Positions 43,401-52,787 of a stretch of 64,000 nt of DNA are shown in pieces (position 1 is the stretch's first letter; the number at the start of each line of letters is the position of its first letter). A program made the translations under genes and the position numbers. The DNA is from Sorex araneus (lineage: Eukaryota > Chordata > Mammalia > Eulipotyphla > Soricidae), in assembly GCF_027595985.1 (NCBI RefSeq), contig NC_073311.1, forward strand, positions 33,945,557 through 34,009,556, given 5' to 3'. The notes beneath the pieces were generated by a model. The model did no database searches and was not told the DNA's origin. It worked only from the letters and a program-made list of their open reading frames with translations.

Positions 43401-44122
43401 GCTTCCCCCGCTCCCCGTTTTATTTTTTTTTTACTTCATTTTTAATTCACTTTGTAGTCTCAGTCTGCAGTCTTTCATTCTTAGTATGTTGGCAGCAAGT
43501 GAGATTCTGAATGAATGAATAAACATCTTCCTTAAGGATATTCCCTTCCTATTCCCTTCCCAGTGTGCTTAGAATGTTATGGGAAAAGGCATTGGGTAGG
43601 GGGTGGGGTGGGGGGAAATGCCTCGATAATCACCTGGATTCTTTGTCTTTGAGCAGAAAGAATTCAAGTTAAGACAGTGTAGATAATAGCAGAGAGATTT
43701 ATTAGTATACACCTAAGGCTTGGGTGCGGGTGCTCTCAGGAGACTGTTGCATGAAAGGCTTAGGGATAAGAGACTTTTTAGGAATTAGCAAAGGGATATG
43801 CATGAGGGGTGGGGTAGCATAGTATAATGGGGTGGGACTAAAGTCACATATGTATATAGGACTATATGCTTGCTCATGCATCACATTATTATTAGCATTA
43901 AATTATGCTGTGAGGAGGGGTGTGTACGTTAATGTGTATTTGGGGCCTAATGAGAAAAAAATATGTGAAACAAGGTCAGGGTTCTAGTTGCTGAGCATGC
44001 TCCGTCCTGGAACTGGGTTTCCCAAAGTCACTCCCCTTTTGAGAAAGTTGATAATCACAAGGCTGCTGGGATTGGAATCTCAAGGTTTTTACTTCTTTCA
44101 GACACATGAGATGAGATAGTTT

Positions 44123-44123
<1 letters not shown>
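43401..44123. other. Single-copy DNA
   Basis: Short G-rich patch at 43598-43617. No gene recognised. Confidence 0.5.
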
Positions 44124-44170
<47 letters not shown>

Positions 44171-44178
44171 TGTGTGTT
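44124..44178 (+). repeat. (TG)n microsatellite
   Basis: About 25 TG units with one TATG interruption. Confidence 0.97.
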
Positions 44179-44201
44179 TCTTTCTTAAAAAAATTATGTT
44201 G

Positions 44202-44373
44202 TGGGGGGCTGGAGCGATAGCACAGCGAGTAGGGCGTTTGCCTTGCACTCGGCCAACCCAGGTTCGAATCCCAGCATCCCATATGGTCCCCTGAGCACCG
44301 CCGGGGTAATTCCTGAGTGCAGAGCCAGGAGTAACCCCTGTGCACCGCTGGGTGTGACCCAAAAAGCAAAGAA
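44202..44373 (+). mobile_element. SINE-A, near consensus, with 15-bp duplication
   Basis: Flanked by AAAAAAATTATGTTG at 44187-44201 and 44374-44388. A box 'tagcacagcgag' and B box 'ggttcgaatcc' are intact. Confidence 0.95.
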
Positions 44374-44389
44374 AAAAAAATTATGTTGG

Positions 44390-44487
44390 GGCCATAGCTG
44401 TATTCTCCTTGGAGCTTTTAGGTGGCCAGGCAGTACCATGCATCAAACCCAAGCCTCTTGGATGCAAAACAATTACTCCAGCCCCAA
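44390..44487 (-). mobile_element. SINE-A head-side fragment
   Basis: 'gcatcaaacccaagcctc' and 'caattactccagcccc'. Much of the body is gone. Confidence 0.6.
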
Positions 44488-44527
44488 CAGGCCTTTCTTT
44501 ATTTTTACCTTTATTTAAAATTTTAAT

Positions 44528-44642
44528 CTTCCTTCCTTCCTTCCTTCCTTCCTTCCTTCCTTCCTTCCTTCCTTCCTTCCTTCCTTCCTTCCTTCCTTCC
44601 TTCCTTCCTTCCTTCCTTCTTTTTCTTCTTTTCTTTCTTTCC
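44528..44642 (+). repeat. (CCTT)n microsatellite
   Basis: About 23 uninterrupted CCTT units, then T-rich decay. It leads directly into a reversed SINE tail. Confidence 0.98.
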
Positions 44643-44803
44643 TTTTTTTTGGCTTGTTTGGTCACACCCAGTGATACTCAGGGGTTACTTTTAGCTCTGC
44701 ACTCAGGAATTACTCCTGGCTGTGCTTGAAGGGCTATTTGGGATAGCAGGGATCAAATCTAGTTAGCCACGTGCAAAGCAAACGCCCTACAAGTCCCTCC
44801 AAC
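44643..44803 (-). mobile_element. SINE-A
   Basis: 'ttggtcacacccagtgatac', 'gcactcaggaattactcctgg', 'gtgcaaagcaaacgcccta'. The last head bases are changed. Confidence 0.88.
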
Positions 44804-44924
44804 AGGTCTTTCTGTGTCTTATAGTTTTTCCATAATGCCTCACTTATAGCCACAAGGCTTTCAAAAAATGACTGATTTTCCTCTTTGCACTGAGGTTTTC
44901 TGTAGCATTATCTACAATAATCAA

Positions 44925-45013
44925 ATGGATGAGGATATATAGCTCTGAGGTGGACCACTGGCCCTGGGTTTGATGCCCAGTATTTAAACACACACACACA
45001 CAAACACACACAC
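44925..45013 (+). mobile_element. Short SINE with (CA)n tail nested in L1
   Basis: 'ggatatatagctctgaggtgg', 'gggtttgatgcccagtat', then a CA-rich tail (44990-45013). Confidence 0.6.
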
Positions 45014-45081
45014 AATCAAGAAAGAGAAACAATTTAAGTGTTTGTCAATCTAGAAATAGATTAAGAAAATATTAGACATAG

Positions 45082-45262
45082 GAATCAGAGTGATGGTATA
45101 GTGGGTAGAGAGTTTGACTTGCAGTCAACACATTTTCAATCCCTGGCACCCCATGTAGTCCCTTGAGCCTTCTAGGAGTTATCCCTGAGTTATCCCTGAG
45201 GGATAAGCCCCTGGCACCATTGGGTGTGGCCTAAAACCAACAGCAACAACAACAACAAAAAC
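45082..45262 (+). mobile_element. SINE-A nested in L1
   Basis: 'aatcagagtgatggtatagtg' head, 'cctggcaccccatgtagtccc', a local 'gagttatccct' duplication and an (AAC)n tail. Confidence 0.82.
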
Positions 45263-45666
45263 CTGTGACACATATAAAATGCAATAGTATTCAGCTATGA
45301 AAAAGAAACTCGCTTGCATTAATATGAGCCAAACATTTATGCTAAATGAAATAACATACTTTATTCCAGGACTTATAAGTGAACTCTGAAAAAGTTACTT
45401 GTTAAAAAAGAGACTATAATGTCACAAGTAGGAGTTGGCAGGGTGGGAAATTGGGATGTTCCTGCGTAACGGTAAAAAGTTATATGAGTTAGTTGCAGAG
45501 ATCTAATGCAAAAAAAAACAGTGATTATAGTAAAGAATACTGTATTATAAACTTAAGTTGCTGACTAGACCTTCTTATTTTTTCTCCACAAAGAAGAAAT
45601 GATAATTATGCAACAGGACAGAGGTATCGGCTAAAACTAGCATTATAATTATATAGATATATATAG

Positions 45667-45867
45667 ATATCATGGCAGAGCCTGGCAAGGTACCCTTGAC
45701 GTATTTGGTATGCCAAACATAGTAACACTAACGTGTTCTTCCTGTTCCTGGATCGAGCAGATGCCATTGGGCTACACTAGCACATGGCAGGGACAAATGA
45801 AGATGTTACTGGCGCTCACTCGAGCAAATCAATGAACAACGGGATGACAGTGATACAGTGATGTATA
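45667..45867 (+). mobile_element. SINE-B with a second type of middle insert, headless
   Basis: Begins 'atatcatggcagagcctggc' and carries, after 'agtaacactaac', the block 'gtgttcttcctgttcctgg...gccattgggctac...catggcaggg' before 'gatgttactggcgctcac'. It differs from the block at 21335 and 57933. Tail: ACAGTGA repeats. Confidence 0.82.
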
Positions 45868-45960
45868 GACATATCCACATATCTACATATCAAAACAACA
45901 CACTGGATATTATACACTTATGCAAGCTATATGTCAACTCTATCCCATTAAAATGTTTGA

Positions 45961-46219
45961 CTTAGTTTTATTAGAAATCCGTAACATTCATTTCTTAGGA
46001 AAAAGATCAGGAAAGCTGTGTAGTGAGAAAATACCCTTTTGGTTGCTGCTGGGAGGGGCTTAGGGTGTGAGCAGAGCCATCAATCAGTGATTACTAAGTC
46101 TTCAGACACTTGGATGCCTGGTCATTGATGTAGCTCAGGCTCAGCTTGGAGCCACCAGAACTCCATCCAGCAGTGTGCAGGGGATTGAACTTGGGACCTT
46201 ATGCATGTTAGAGAAAGAT
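45961..46219. other. Single-copy DNA with possible SINE-A remnant
   Basis: 'gggattgaacttgggacc' near 46180 suggests the head side of an old reversed SINE. The boundaries cannot be drawn. Confidence 0.4.
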
Positions 46220-46473
46220 CACTGTCACTGTCACTGTCATCCCATTGTTCATTGATTTGCTCGAGCGGGCACCAGTAACTAAGTCTCTATTGTGAGACGT
46301 GTTGTTACTGTTGTTTGCATATTGAATACGCCACTGGTAGCTTGCCAGGCTCTGCCGTGGGAGTGAGATACTCTCAGTAGCTTGCCAGGCTCTCCGAGAG
46401 GGGCGGAGGAATCGAACCCGGGTCACACGTGTGCAAGGCAAAAGCCCTACCCGCTGCGCTATCACTCCAGCCC
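46220..46473 (-). mobile_element. SINE-B, full length
   Basis: CACTGT repeats, 'gatttgctcgagcgggcacc', 'gaatacgccactggtagc', 'ggaatcgaacccgggtc', 'gctatcactccagccc'. Flanks AGAGAAAGAT and AGAGTCAAAGAT look like an imperfect target duplication. Confidence 0.93.
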
Positions 46474-46485
46474 AGAGTCAAAGAT

Positions 46486-47340
46486 ATCTTTAAAAATTAG
46501 GATGTAAAATCAGAGGTGGAGGACAGATGTTAAAACTCTGCTCATTTTGAGAAATCATAAAATATTGATCTCTGTTTTTCTAGCAAGCTATGTTGGTAAC
46601 CATTGTCTACTTATGAAAACAGTAAAACTTTACCTTGTCTTCAATCCATCAGTGTTTGAAAACTTTGCATTTCTTATGCCTAGTTAAACACTGAATGTAC
46701 AGCAAAGGCAAGTGGGGATAAGGAAGATGTCTATCTAGTTCACAAAGGCACACAAGGAAAATCCCCTCTATTGAATGACCTTGGGAAAAGGACTAGTCTT
46801 TATAGGTATTAGGATCTTCTGAAAGCTAAAAGCATCTCATACAGCTTCAGAAGCTGTTTCTATCAGGAGGCAGGGGGAGCCAGCATCTGACAGCTGTGTT
46901 TGTAGAAATATGATAGAATGCTTGTGACACGCCTTGCACATGTGATATATTTTTTGGTCTAAGGACAAAGATACTATCACTGAAAACATAACACCTACAA
47001 TTCCCAAGAATCTAAGTTGGATGTGGGAAGGAGGAGATGAACTTCACAAACTACAGATAACACATTTGACACATTCCAAGTGCTGAAAATAAGTGTTCTT
47101 GCACCTGCAAAGTTATTCTCACAAAATGAAGTGCAATGACAAGTTAACATCTAGGTTTCAGTTACCACTTAGCTGCAAGGGAGTATTTTAAGCTATTATA
47201 TTTATGAAATTGACTTATTTTTAAAAAGCCTTCTTATTAAAAACATAACCTTAAAGAGAACTTGAACATCACCACATATCATGGCTATCTGTAATCAATT
47301 AAAAATAATTCAAAAATCAGTAACATTTTATTCCAGTGAT
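46486..47340. other. Single-copy AT-rich DNA
   Basis: No repeat or gene recognised in 850 bases, which is unusual for this part of the window. Confidence 0.55.
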
Positions 47341-47349
47341 ACAACTGGA

Positions 47350-47373
47350 ATGTATATATATATATATATATAT
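47350..47373. repeat. (TA)n microsatellite
   Basis: Twelve or so TA units. Confidence 0.95.
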
Positions 47374-47390
47374 TTCCCACTACAAATCAG

Positions 47391-47662
47391 TCTTCCTTCC
47401 TTCCTTCCTTCCTTCCTTCCTTCCTTCCTTCCTTCCTTCCTTCCTTCCTTCCTTCCTTCCTTCCTTCCTTCCTTCCTTCCTTCCTCCCTCCCTCCCTCCC
47501 TCCCTTCCTTCCTTCCTTCCTTCCTTCCTTCCTTCTTTCCTTCCTTCCTTCCTTCCTTCCTTCCTTCCTTCCTTCCTTCCTTCCTTCCTTCCTTCCTTCC
47601 TTCCTTCCTTCCTTCCTTCCTTCCTTCCTTCCTTCCTTCCTTCCTTCCCTTTCCTCTCCTTT
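47391..47662 (+). repeat. Long (CCTT)n array with (CCCT)n core
   Basis: About 270 bases of pure pyrimidine on the + strand. CCTT units are interrupted by CTCC units at about 47482-47505 and single CTTT variants. All long open frames here are tetranucleotide artefacts. Confidence 0.98.
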
Positions 47663-47675
47663 CCTTTCCTGTCTT

Positions 47676-47818
47676 TGGATTTTGTGCCACATCTAGTGGT
47701 TTCTAGGAACTACTAGTAGCTTTTGCTTGGGGGTTGCTCCTGGCAGTACTTGGAGAACCTACAGAGTTGAGGATCAAACCCAGACTTCCTATATGCAAAC
47801 CATGCACTCCAATCATTT
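47676..47818 (-). mobile_element. SINE-A, diverged
   Basis: 'gtgccacatctagtgg', 'ggggttgctcctggcagtac', 'ggatcaaacccagac'. Confidence 0.7.
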
Positions 47819-47839
47819 ATTTCTCCTTCACTAAATACG

Positions 47840-48016
47840 TATTTTTTTTTTTCTTTTTGGGTCACACCCAGCGATGCTCTGGGGTTTCTCCTGGATTTGC
47901 ACTCAGGAATCAATCCTGGTGGTGCTCAGGGGACCATATGGGATGCTGGGAATCGAACCTAAGTTGGCCACATGCAAGGCAAATGCCCTACCCACTGTGC
48001 TATCACTCCAGCCTCC
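47840..48016 (-). mobile_element. SINE-A
   Basis: 'gggtcacacccagcgatgctc', 'accatatgggatgctggg' and 'tgctatcactccagcc'. The B box is slightly changed. Confidence 0.93.
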
Positions 48017-48407
48017 TATTTCTTATAGACAGAAGACTGAAGACAAATTTTAAAACAAAAAAAAATTAAAAATCAATATGACAATCCAGGGTTCTAATGT
48101 GTCATCTGCTGATACTCTATTCCCTGGAGTTTTGGAAGCAATCCCATCTGAAGCAAGCACTCAGGAGAGTTTCATGGATTCACAGCCTGTCTGGTCATGT
48201 CCAAATCTTTTTTTCCCAGCTCCTGCTTTTATCTGTCATGAGCACCTTTGAATGCTTGTGAGACATGCAGGTTTTATTCCTTCAAGGATCCCTTTCCTAT
48301 GACCTGGAGAGAGCACACCATTTCTCCCTCCCTCTGCCACTATGATTCCAGAGATTCCACTTGGTAGGAATCCTCAAACTGTTATAACTCCTTAAAGTAA
48401 AACCTCA
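48017..48407. other. Single-copy DNA
   Basis: No feature recognised. Confidence 0.5.
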
Positions 48408-48552
48408 GAGGTGAGAGAGAGTCTAGTGCATAAGGCCAACACGAATTCAATCCTCAGCACTGTTTAAGGTCACCAGAGCATCACCAGGAGTCATCCTTGA
48501 GCCAGAGCCAGGAGTATGCCCTGGGAACTTCTAGGTGTGGCCAAAATAAATG
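48408..48552 (+). mobile_element. SINE-A, diverged
   Basis: 'cacgaattcaatcctcagc', 'gagccagagccaggagtatg', 'taggtgtggcc'. Confidence 0.75.
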
Positions 48553-48863
48553 AACAAAAAGTTAAAACCTTTGTGTCTCGGTACATAACTTTGGTATTTC
48601 TAAAACGTAGTTTAAGTGAAAGGGTTGAAATACAAATAAAGGAAATGGCAAAGGAGCTGGAGACATTTGGATATTCCATCGCTTACCTTGGGCATCCTCC
48701 GTATAGTGTCTACCCTGTTCATGTTTTCGTGAAACTCATAATGTGAGTTCACTTGAAAATAAATATTTACAAGCTTAATTGTTTGAGATATCAAGATAAA
48801 ATTATCCTGGTTTTAGGATGGACCCTAAATCCAGTAACTGGTGTCTTTATAAGATAAAATGGG

Positions 48864-48978
48864 TAGAGAGAGAGACAGAGAGACAGAGAGACAGACAGAC
48901 AGAGACAGAGAGACAAAGACAGAGACAGAGAGACACAGAGAGAGGAGAGAGAAAAAAAGAGAAAGAGAGAGAGCAGTA
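48864..48978 (+). repeat. (GACA)n/(GA)n purine-rich tract
   Basis: GACAGAGA units grade into GAGAAA repeats. Confidence 0.95.
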
Positions 48979-49021
48979 TGAGAGTAGACCTCTACATAAG
49001 GAAAGTGGGGAAGATGGTCTT

Positions 49022-49205
49022 TTTTTTTTTTTTTTTTTTATTTTTTGGTCACACCTGGCTCTGCACAGGGGTTACTCCTGGCTCTGCACTTAGGAATTAC
49101 TCCTGGCGGTGCTTAGGGGACTATATCGGATGCTGGGGATTGAACCCGGGTCGGCTGCGTGCAAGGCAAATGCCCTACCCGCTGTGCTATTGCTCCAGCC
49201 CCAGA
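49022..49205 (-). mobile_element. SINE-A with 13-bp duplication
   Basis: Flanked by GGAAGATGGTCTT at 49009-49021 and 49206-49218. The reversed tail is an 18-T run. Head and B box are near consensus. Confidence 0.94.
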
Positions 49206-49395
49206 GGAAGATGGTCTTATGGAGACTGAAGCAGAAGTTGGAGTTATGGGTGGTAGGTGATGTAAGGGCAGGAACCACTAGATGCTGGAAGAATCAAGAA
49301 AGGATCCTCTCCTATAGCTTTCAGAGGGAGCATGACTTGACTGAATTCTTGATTTTGCTGAGAGCTTCCAAAACTGCAAGTTAGTACATTTCTGT

Positions 49396-49535
49396 TGGAC
49401 TGGAGAGATAGCTTAGTAGACAGGCTGCAGTGCATGGCCTTCTGCACCACACGGTCCCCTGATACCTCCAGATGCAACTCAGCAGAGAGCTGAGTAGCCT
49501 GCAAGCATTGCAGGGAGTGGCTGTCAAACAAAGAC
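49396..49535 (+). mobile_element. SINE-A, diverged
   Basis: 'ggactggagagatagcttag' head, 'cacacggtcccctgatacc' body, short CAAA tail. Confidence 0.75.
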
Positions 49536-49544
49536 ATTTTTTCT

Positions 49545-49680
49545 GGTTTTCATTTGGGGAGGGTGGGGTGGCACACATAGAGGTGTTCAGGGGCTACTCC
49601 TGGTTCTGTGCTTATGGATCAGGGCTTTGGGGGTGATGATCAGTGCCTGGTACGACAACTGATCTTGGGCTCTGGTTTTT
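49545..49680 (-). mobile_element. SINE-A, diverged, head lost
   Basis: 'tggcacacatagaggtgttc', 'aggggctactcctggttctg'. Confidence 0.7.
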
Positions 49681-49689
49681 GTTTTTTAC

Positions 49690-50414
49690 CCTTTGACAGA
49701 ATTTATCAGTTTTTCCACATATATAGGACAGTAGGCAGAGGGTGGAGGCTCAGAGGAGCTTAGTGATATGATGGGGGTGAGAAGCTTCAGTAAGTCTTAA
49801 ATGTCAAACCATATCCTTCCTGAATAACCAAAAATGTCATTGTCTTTTGCTTTCTACTTCTGGGTATACACCTGGCACAAATATCAAGTTTCATATGATG
49901 TATTTTCTGTGTTTTCTGGATAAAAAGTCTTAAAGACCTTCTTGCAGTATCTTGGACTTAAAAAAAAATAGTGATGGTCTCTATTTGCTTAGCAATTCAA
50001 CTATATAATAAATATATACTAGTCATTCAACTTCTGTAAGTGATAGTTCTGCGTAACACATTTAAACAACTTACAAATTGGACTATGCTCTGTCTCTATA
50101 TTTGCTATATTCCTATGTTAGATCCAGTAGCTCAATGACATTCTCTTCTTTGGACATTTTCTCTGGATATAACTTGGTTCAGAGTTGAAGCTCTGAGTTA
50201 ATATCAGCTGTTCTTATTCTTTCCATCAGAGATCTGGGGTTTTCTAATGTACCCAAAGATCATTAACTCCTCCCCTGTCAGACAGAAACATGGAGCAAGG
50301 CTCTGTAAAACTTTTTGGTGCACTTAGTTCTGAAGAGCAGGCAAAGAGGCAGAGTGGCCTGTTAACTAGAGAGAAGAATAAGAGAAACAGAGGAAAAGTA
50401 AATCAAGCCTCGCA
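49690..50414. other. Single-copy AT-rich DNA
   Basis: No feature recognised. Confidence 0.5.
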
Positions 50415-50490
50415 AAAAAAAAAAAAAAAAAAAAAAACCCCAAAAAAAACACCAAAAAAACAAACAAAAACAAAAACAAACACAAACACA
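50415..50490 (+). repeat. A-rich tract, poly(A) then (CAAAA)n
   Basis: A run of about 23 A followed by CAAA-type units. Possibly the tail of a lost retroposon. Confidence 0.9.
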
Positions 50491-50509
50491 AAATGTACAC
50501 TTTTATTAT

Positions 50510-50655
50510 GTTCTATTGGGGACCACATTCTATGCTACTGAGGTTATAAATGACTCCAGGTTGAACTCAGGGGATCACGTGGTGTTGGGCATGAAAGCCA
50601 AGACCCATGGCATGGAAAAACAGACACTTCAGCACTTGGAGTTATCTTCCAGGCC
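50510..50655 (-). mobile_element. SINE-A, diverged
   Basis: 'tggggaccacattctatg', 'gaactcaggggatcacg' and 'gttatcttccaggcc'. Confidence 0.6.
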
Positions 50656-50698
50656 ACTGTGACGGATTCTTCAATGCTCTTCCAATCTACTTTTGACT

Positions 50699-50917
50699 GT
50701 CATCCTGTTACTCATAGATTTGCTCGAGTGGACACCAGGAATGTCTCCAAGTGAGACTTGTTATTGTTTTTGGCATATCGAATGTGCCACAGTCTCTGCC
50801 ATGGGGGTGAGATACTCTTCATAGCTTGCCGGGCTCTCTAAGAGGGATGGAGGAATCGAACCCATGTCGGCTGCATGCAAGGCAAACGTCCTACCCACCG
50901 TGCTATCTCTACAGCCC
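50699..50917 (-). mobile_element. SINE-B with 10-bp duplication
   Basis: Flanked by ACTTTTGACT at 50689-50698 and 50918-50927. The terminal CACTGT repeats are missing and the element starts at 'gtcatcctgttactc'. Body and head are clear. Confidence 0.9.
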
Positions 50918-50927
50918 ACTTTTGACT

Positions 50928-51449
50928 ATACTACTTTAATATTTTAAAATGAATTAACTCAAAACCGTAAGTATTCAAGCAAAACTATCATCTCTCTTTT
51001 TCTATGGATCAAGTATGTAGATATGACTTAATTGGATCAGAATCTCCTGCAAGAGCAACCGTACTAAATGAGGCTTTGATTTGATTCAAAACTTTGGGGA
51101 TGATTTTTCTAAACTCTCACATGGCTGTTAGAAAGGTTTGGTTCCTGTGGGTTGTTACATTAAAAGTCTCAGATTGTCTCCAACTGTTGGCCAGAAGCTG
51201 GTCTCAATTCTCTGAGGTATAAGCCTCTTTGTAGAATAACTCACAACATGACATCTAAATTCAAAGCTGTAGGGAAAACAAGAGTAACCAAGAAGGAAGC
51301 CAGTGTCTTATCTTAATCCTGGAAGTGACATCCACTCTTTCTGCTGTCTTCTATTTTTAAATAGATCTGATCTATACTTAGAGTGGGGCAGTTAAACACG
51401 GTATGTATACACAGCATGCTGAGAACAATTTTATTATTATTAATAGTGT
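50928..51449. other. Single-copy DNA
   Basis: No feature recognised. Confidence 0.5.
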
Positions 51450-51577
51450 TTTGTTTGGGGGAGTCTCTTCAACAGTGCTAGGGGCCTCCGGGGCTATATC
51501 TGGAGATGCCTTGGCAATGATGTGATGCCAGGTATTGAACGTAAAGGTGAGTGTGCCAGACATATGCTCCAGCCCTT
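51450..51577 (-). mobile_element. SINE-A, diverged
   Basis: 'aacagtgctaggggcctcc', 'gatgccaggtattgaac', 'tatgctccagccc'. Confidence 0.65.
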
Positions 51578-51650
51578 GAAGCTTGCTCTTGAGAACTAAC
51601 TTATTATTTTTAAATTTTGAAGTAAAATGATTTTATTAAGAAAAACGTGT

Positions 51651-51706
51651 GAGAGATGTGTACATATGTATATATATAGAGAGATGTGTACATATGTATA
51701 TATATA
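51651..51706 (+). repeat. Perfect 2 x 28-bp tandem duplication
   Basis: The unit (starts GAGAGATGTGTACATATG, ends in TATATA) occupies 51651-51678 and 51679-51706 without a mismatch. Confidence 0.95.
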
Positions 51707-51790
51707 GAGAGTACACATTGTGTGGTGTGATATGTGTATTCTGTGTGGCAGAGAATGTGCTGAGAATCATTTTAAAAGCAGCTTAATACA

Positions 51791-51925
51791 GGGACTAGAG
51801 ATACAGATTGGTGGTAGAATATACTCACTTCCCTGGCAAATGGGAAACCCAGGTTTGTCTCTCTGTACCACCAGGAGTGACCATGAGCACTGAGTTGGGA
51901 GTAGTCTCCAAGTGAAGAGCAGGCT
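51791..51925 (+). mobile_element. SINE-A, diverged
   Basis: 'gggactagagatacagattgg' head, 'gtaccaccaggagtgacc', 'gagttgggagtag'. Confidence 0.65.
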
Positions 51926-52018
51926 AATATATTGAGTATCTCAGATGTTAGGAAATAACCCCAACATACCTACAATATTTTTCCTTTGTTTTTGATTTTA
52001 GAATTTGTTATTTTATTT

Positions 52019-52223
52019 GTGCTGGAGCGATAGCACAGTGGTTGGGCGTTCACCTTTCACATGGCCGACCCAAGTTCGATTCCTCCACCCCTCTCGGAGA
52101 GCCTGGCAAGCTACCCATGCGTATTGGATATGCCAAAAACAGTAACAATAAGTCTCTCAATGAGAGACGTTACTGGTGCCTGCTCGAACAAATCTATGAG
52201 CAACGGGATGACAGTGACAGTCA
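52019..52223 (+). mobile_element. SINE-B, full length, forward
   Basis: Complete order on the + strand: 'gtgctggagcgatagcacag', B box 'gttcgattcc', 'ctctcggagagcctggc', 'gatatgccaaaaacag', 'gagacgttactggtgcc', 'gggatgacagtgacagtc'. It abuts a reversed L1 end. Confidence 0.94.
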
Positions 52224-52590
52224 TAGTTTATTTATTTACATTGAATCACTGTGAGATACAGTTACAAAGCTCTCATGTTTGAGTTTCAGTCATACAATGA
52301 TTGAATACCCATCCCTCCCTTAGTGCACATTCTCCACCACCAGTGTCCCCAGTATACGCCCCCTCTTTCCAACCCTTCCCCTGTCTCTATGGCAGACAAT
52401 TTCCCCCATACTCTCTCTCTACTTTGGGGCATTATGGTTTGCAATACAGATACTGAGAGGCTTTCATGCTTGGTCAATTATCTACTTTCAGCACACAGCT
52501 CCCATCCCGAATGAACATCCCTACAATTAATCTCACCTCTAAATTCCAAGACCAGATGAGATTGGGTACATTCAGGATGGTCTGGCCATA
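52224..52590 (-). mobile_element. L1 3' end (5'-truncated)
   Basis: 'attgaatcactgtgagatac', a C/T-rich tract (52310-52420) and 'cattatggtttgcaatac' match the reversed L1 end at 27594. The left edge is the 3' end of the element. Confidence 0.8.
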
Positions 52591-52654
52591 GACTCTTCAT
52601 TTTAACTTAAACTAAACAAAAGAGGTTTTTATTATTTATAGCTAAAATTTTTCA

Positions 52655-52785
52655 TTTTGGGAAGCCACAGTTGGCTCAGGAGCTACTCCTGGGTTGGTGA
52701 GCAGGGGACCATGTTGTGTTGGGGCTTATACCGTGGCATTTTGGCATGAGCTCCAGCACTTTATGTCATCTTCCAGCCCACAGCC
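52655..52785 (-). mobile_element. SINE-A, diverged
   Basis: 'caggagctactcctggg', 'gcaggggaccatgttg', 'gtcatcttccagccc'. Confidence 0.7.
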
Positions 52786-52787
52786 CC

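Larger units (their letters stand above)
44885..45960 (+). mobile_element. L1 3' region split by three SINEs
   Basis: Old L1 phrases in forward order: 'tgtagcattatctacaataa', 'aagtgtttgtcaatctag', 'agtattcagctatgaaaaag', 'atgctaaatgaaataac', 'actgtattataaactta', then 'ggatattatacacttatgc' and 'tatgtcaactctatccc' at the 3' end. SINEs at 44925, 45082 and 45667 interrupt it. Confidence 0.78.

Noticed and set aside
44055..44369. Open frames containing 'GCAQGTIWDAGIRTWVG' and similar phrases, recurring at many loci
   Set aside because: These are translations of SINE-A, not a protein family.
47391..47662. CRISPR-like or other spaced repeat array
   Set aside because: There are no spacers; it is a continuous microsatellite in a mammalian genome.
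47281..47716. FLPS/KEGR-repeat proteins of 100-140 residues
   Set aside because: Direct translation of (CCTT)n. All frames on both strands are open, as expected for a tetranucleotide array.
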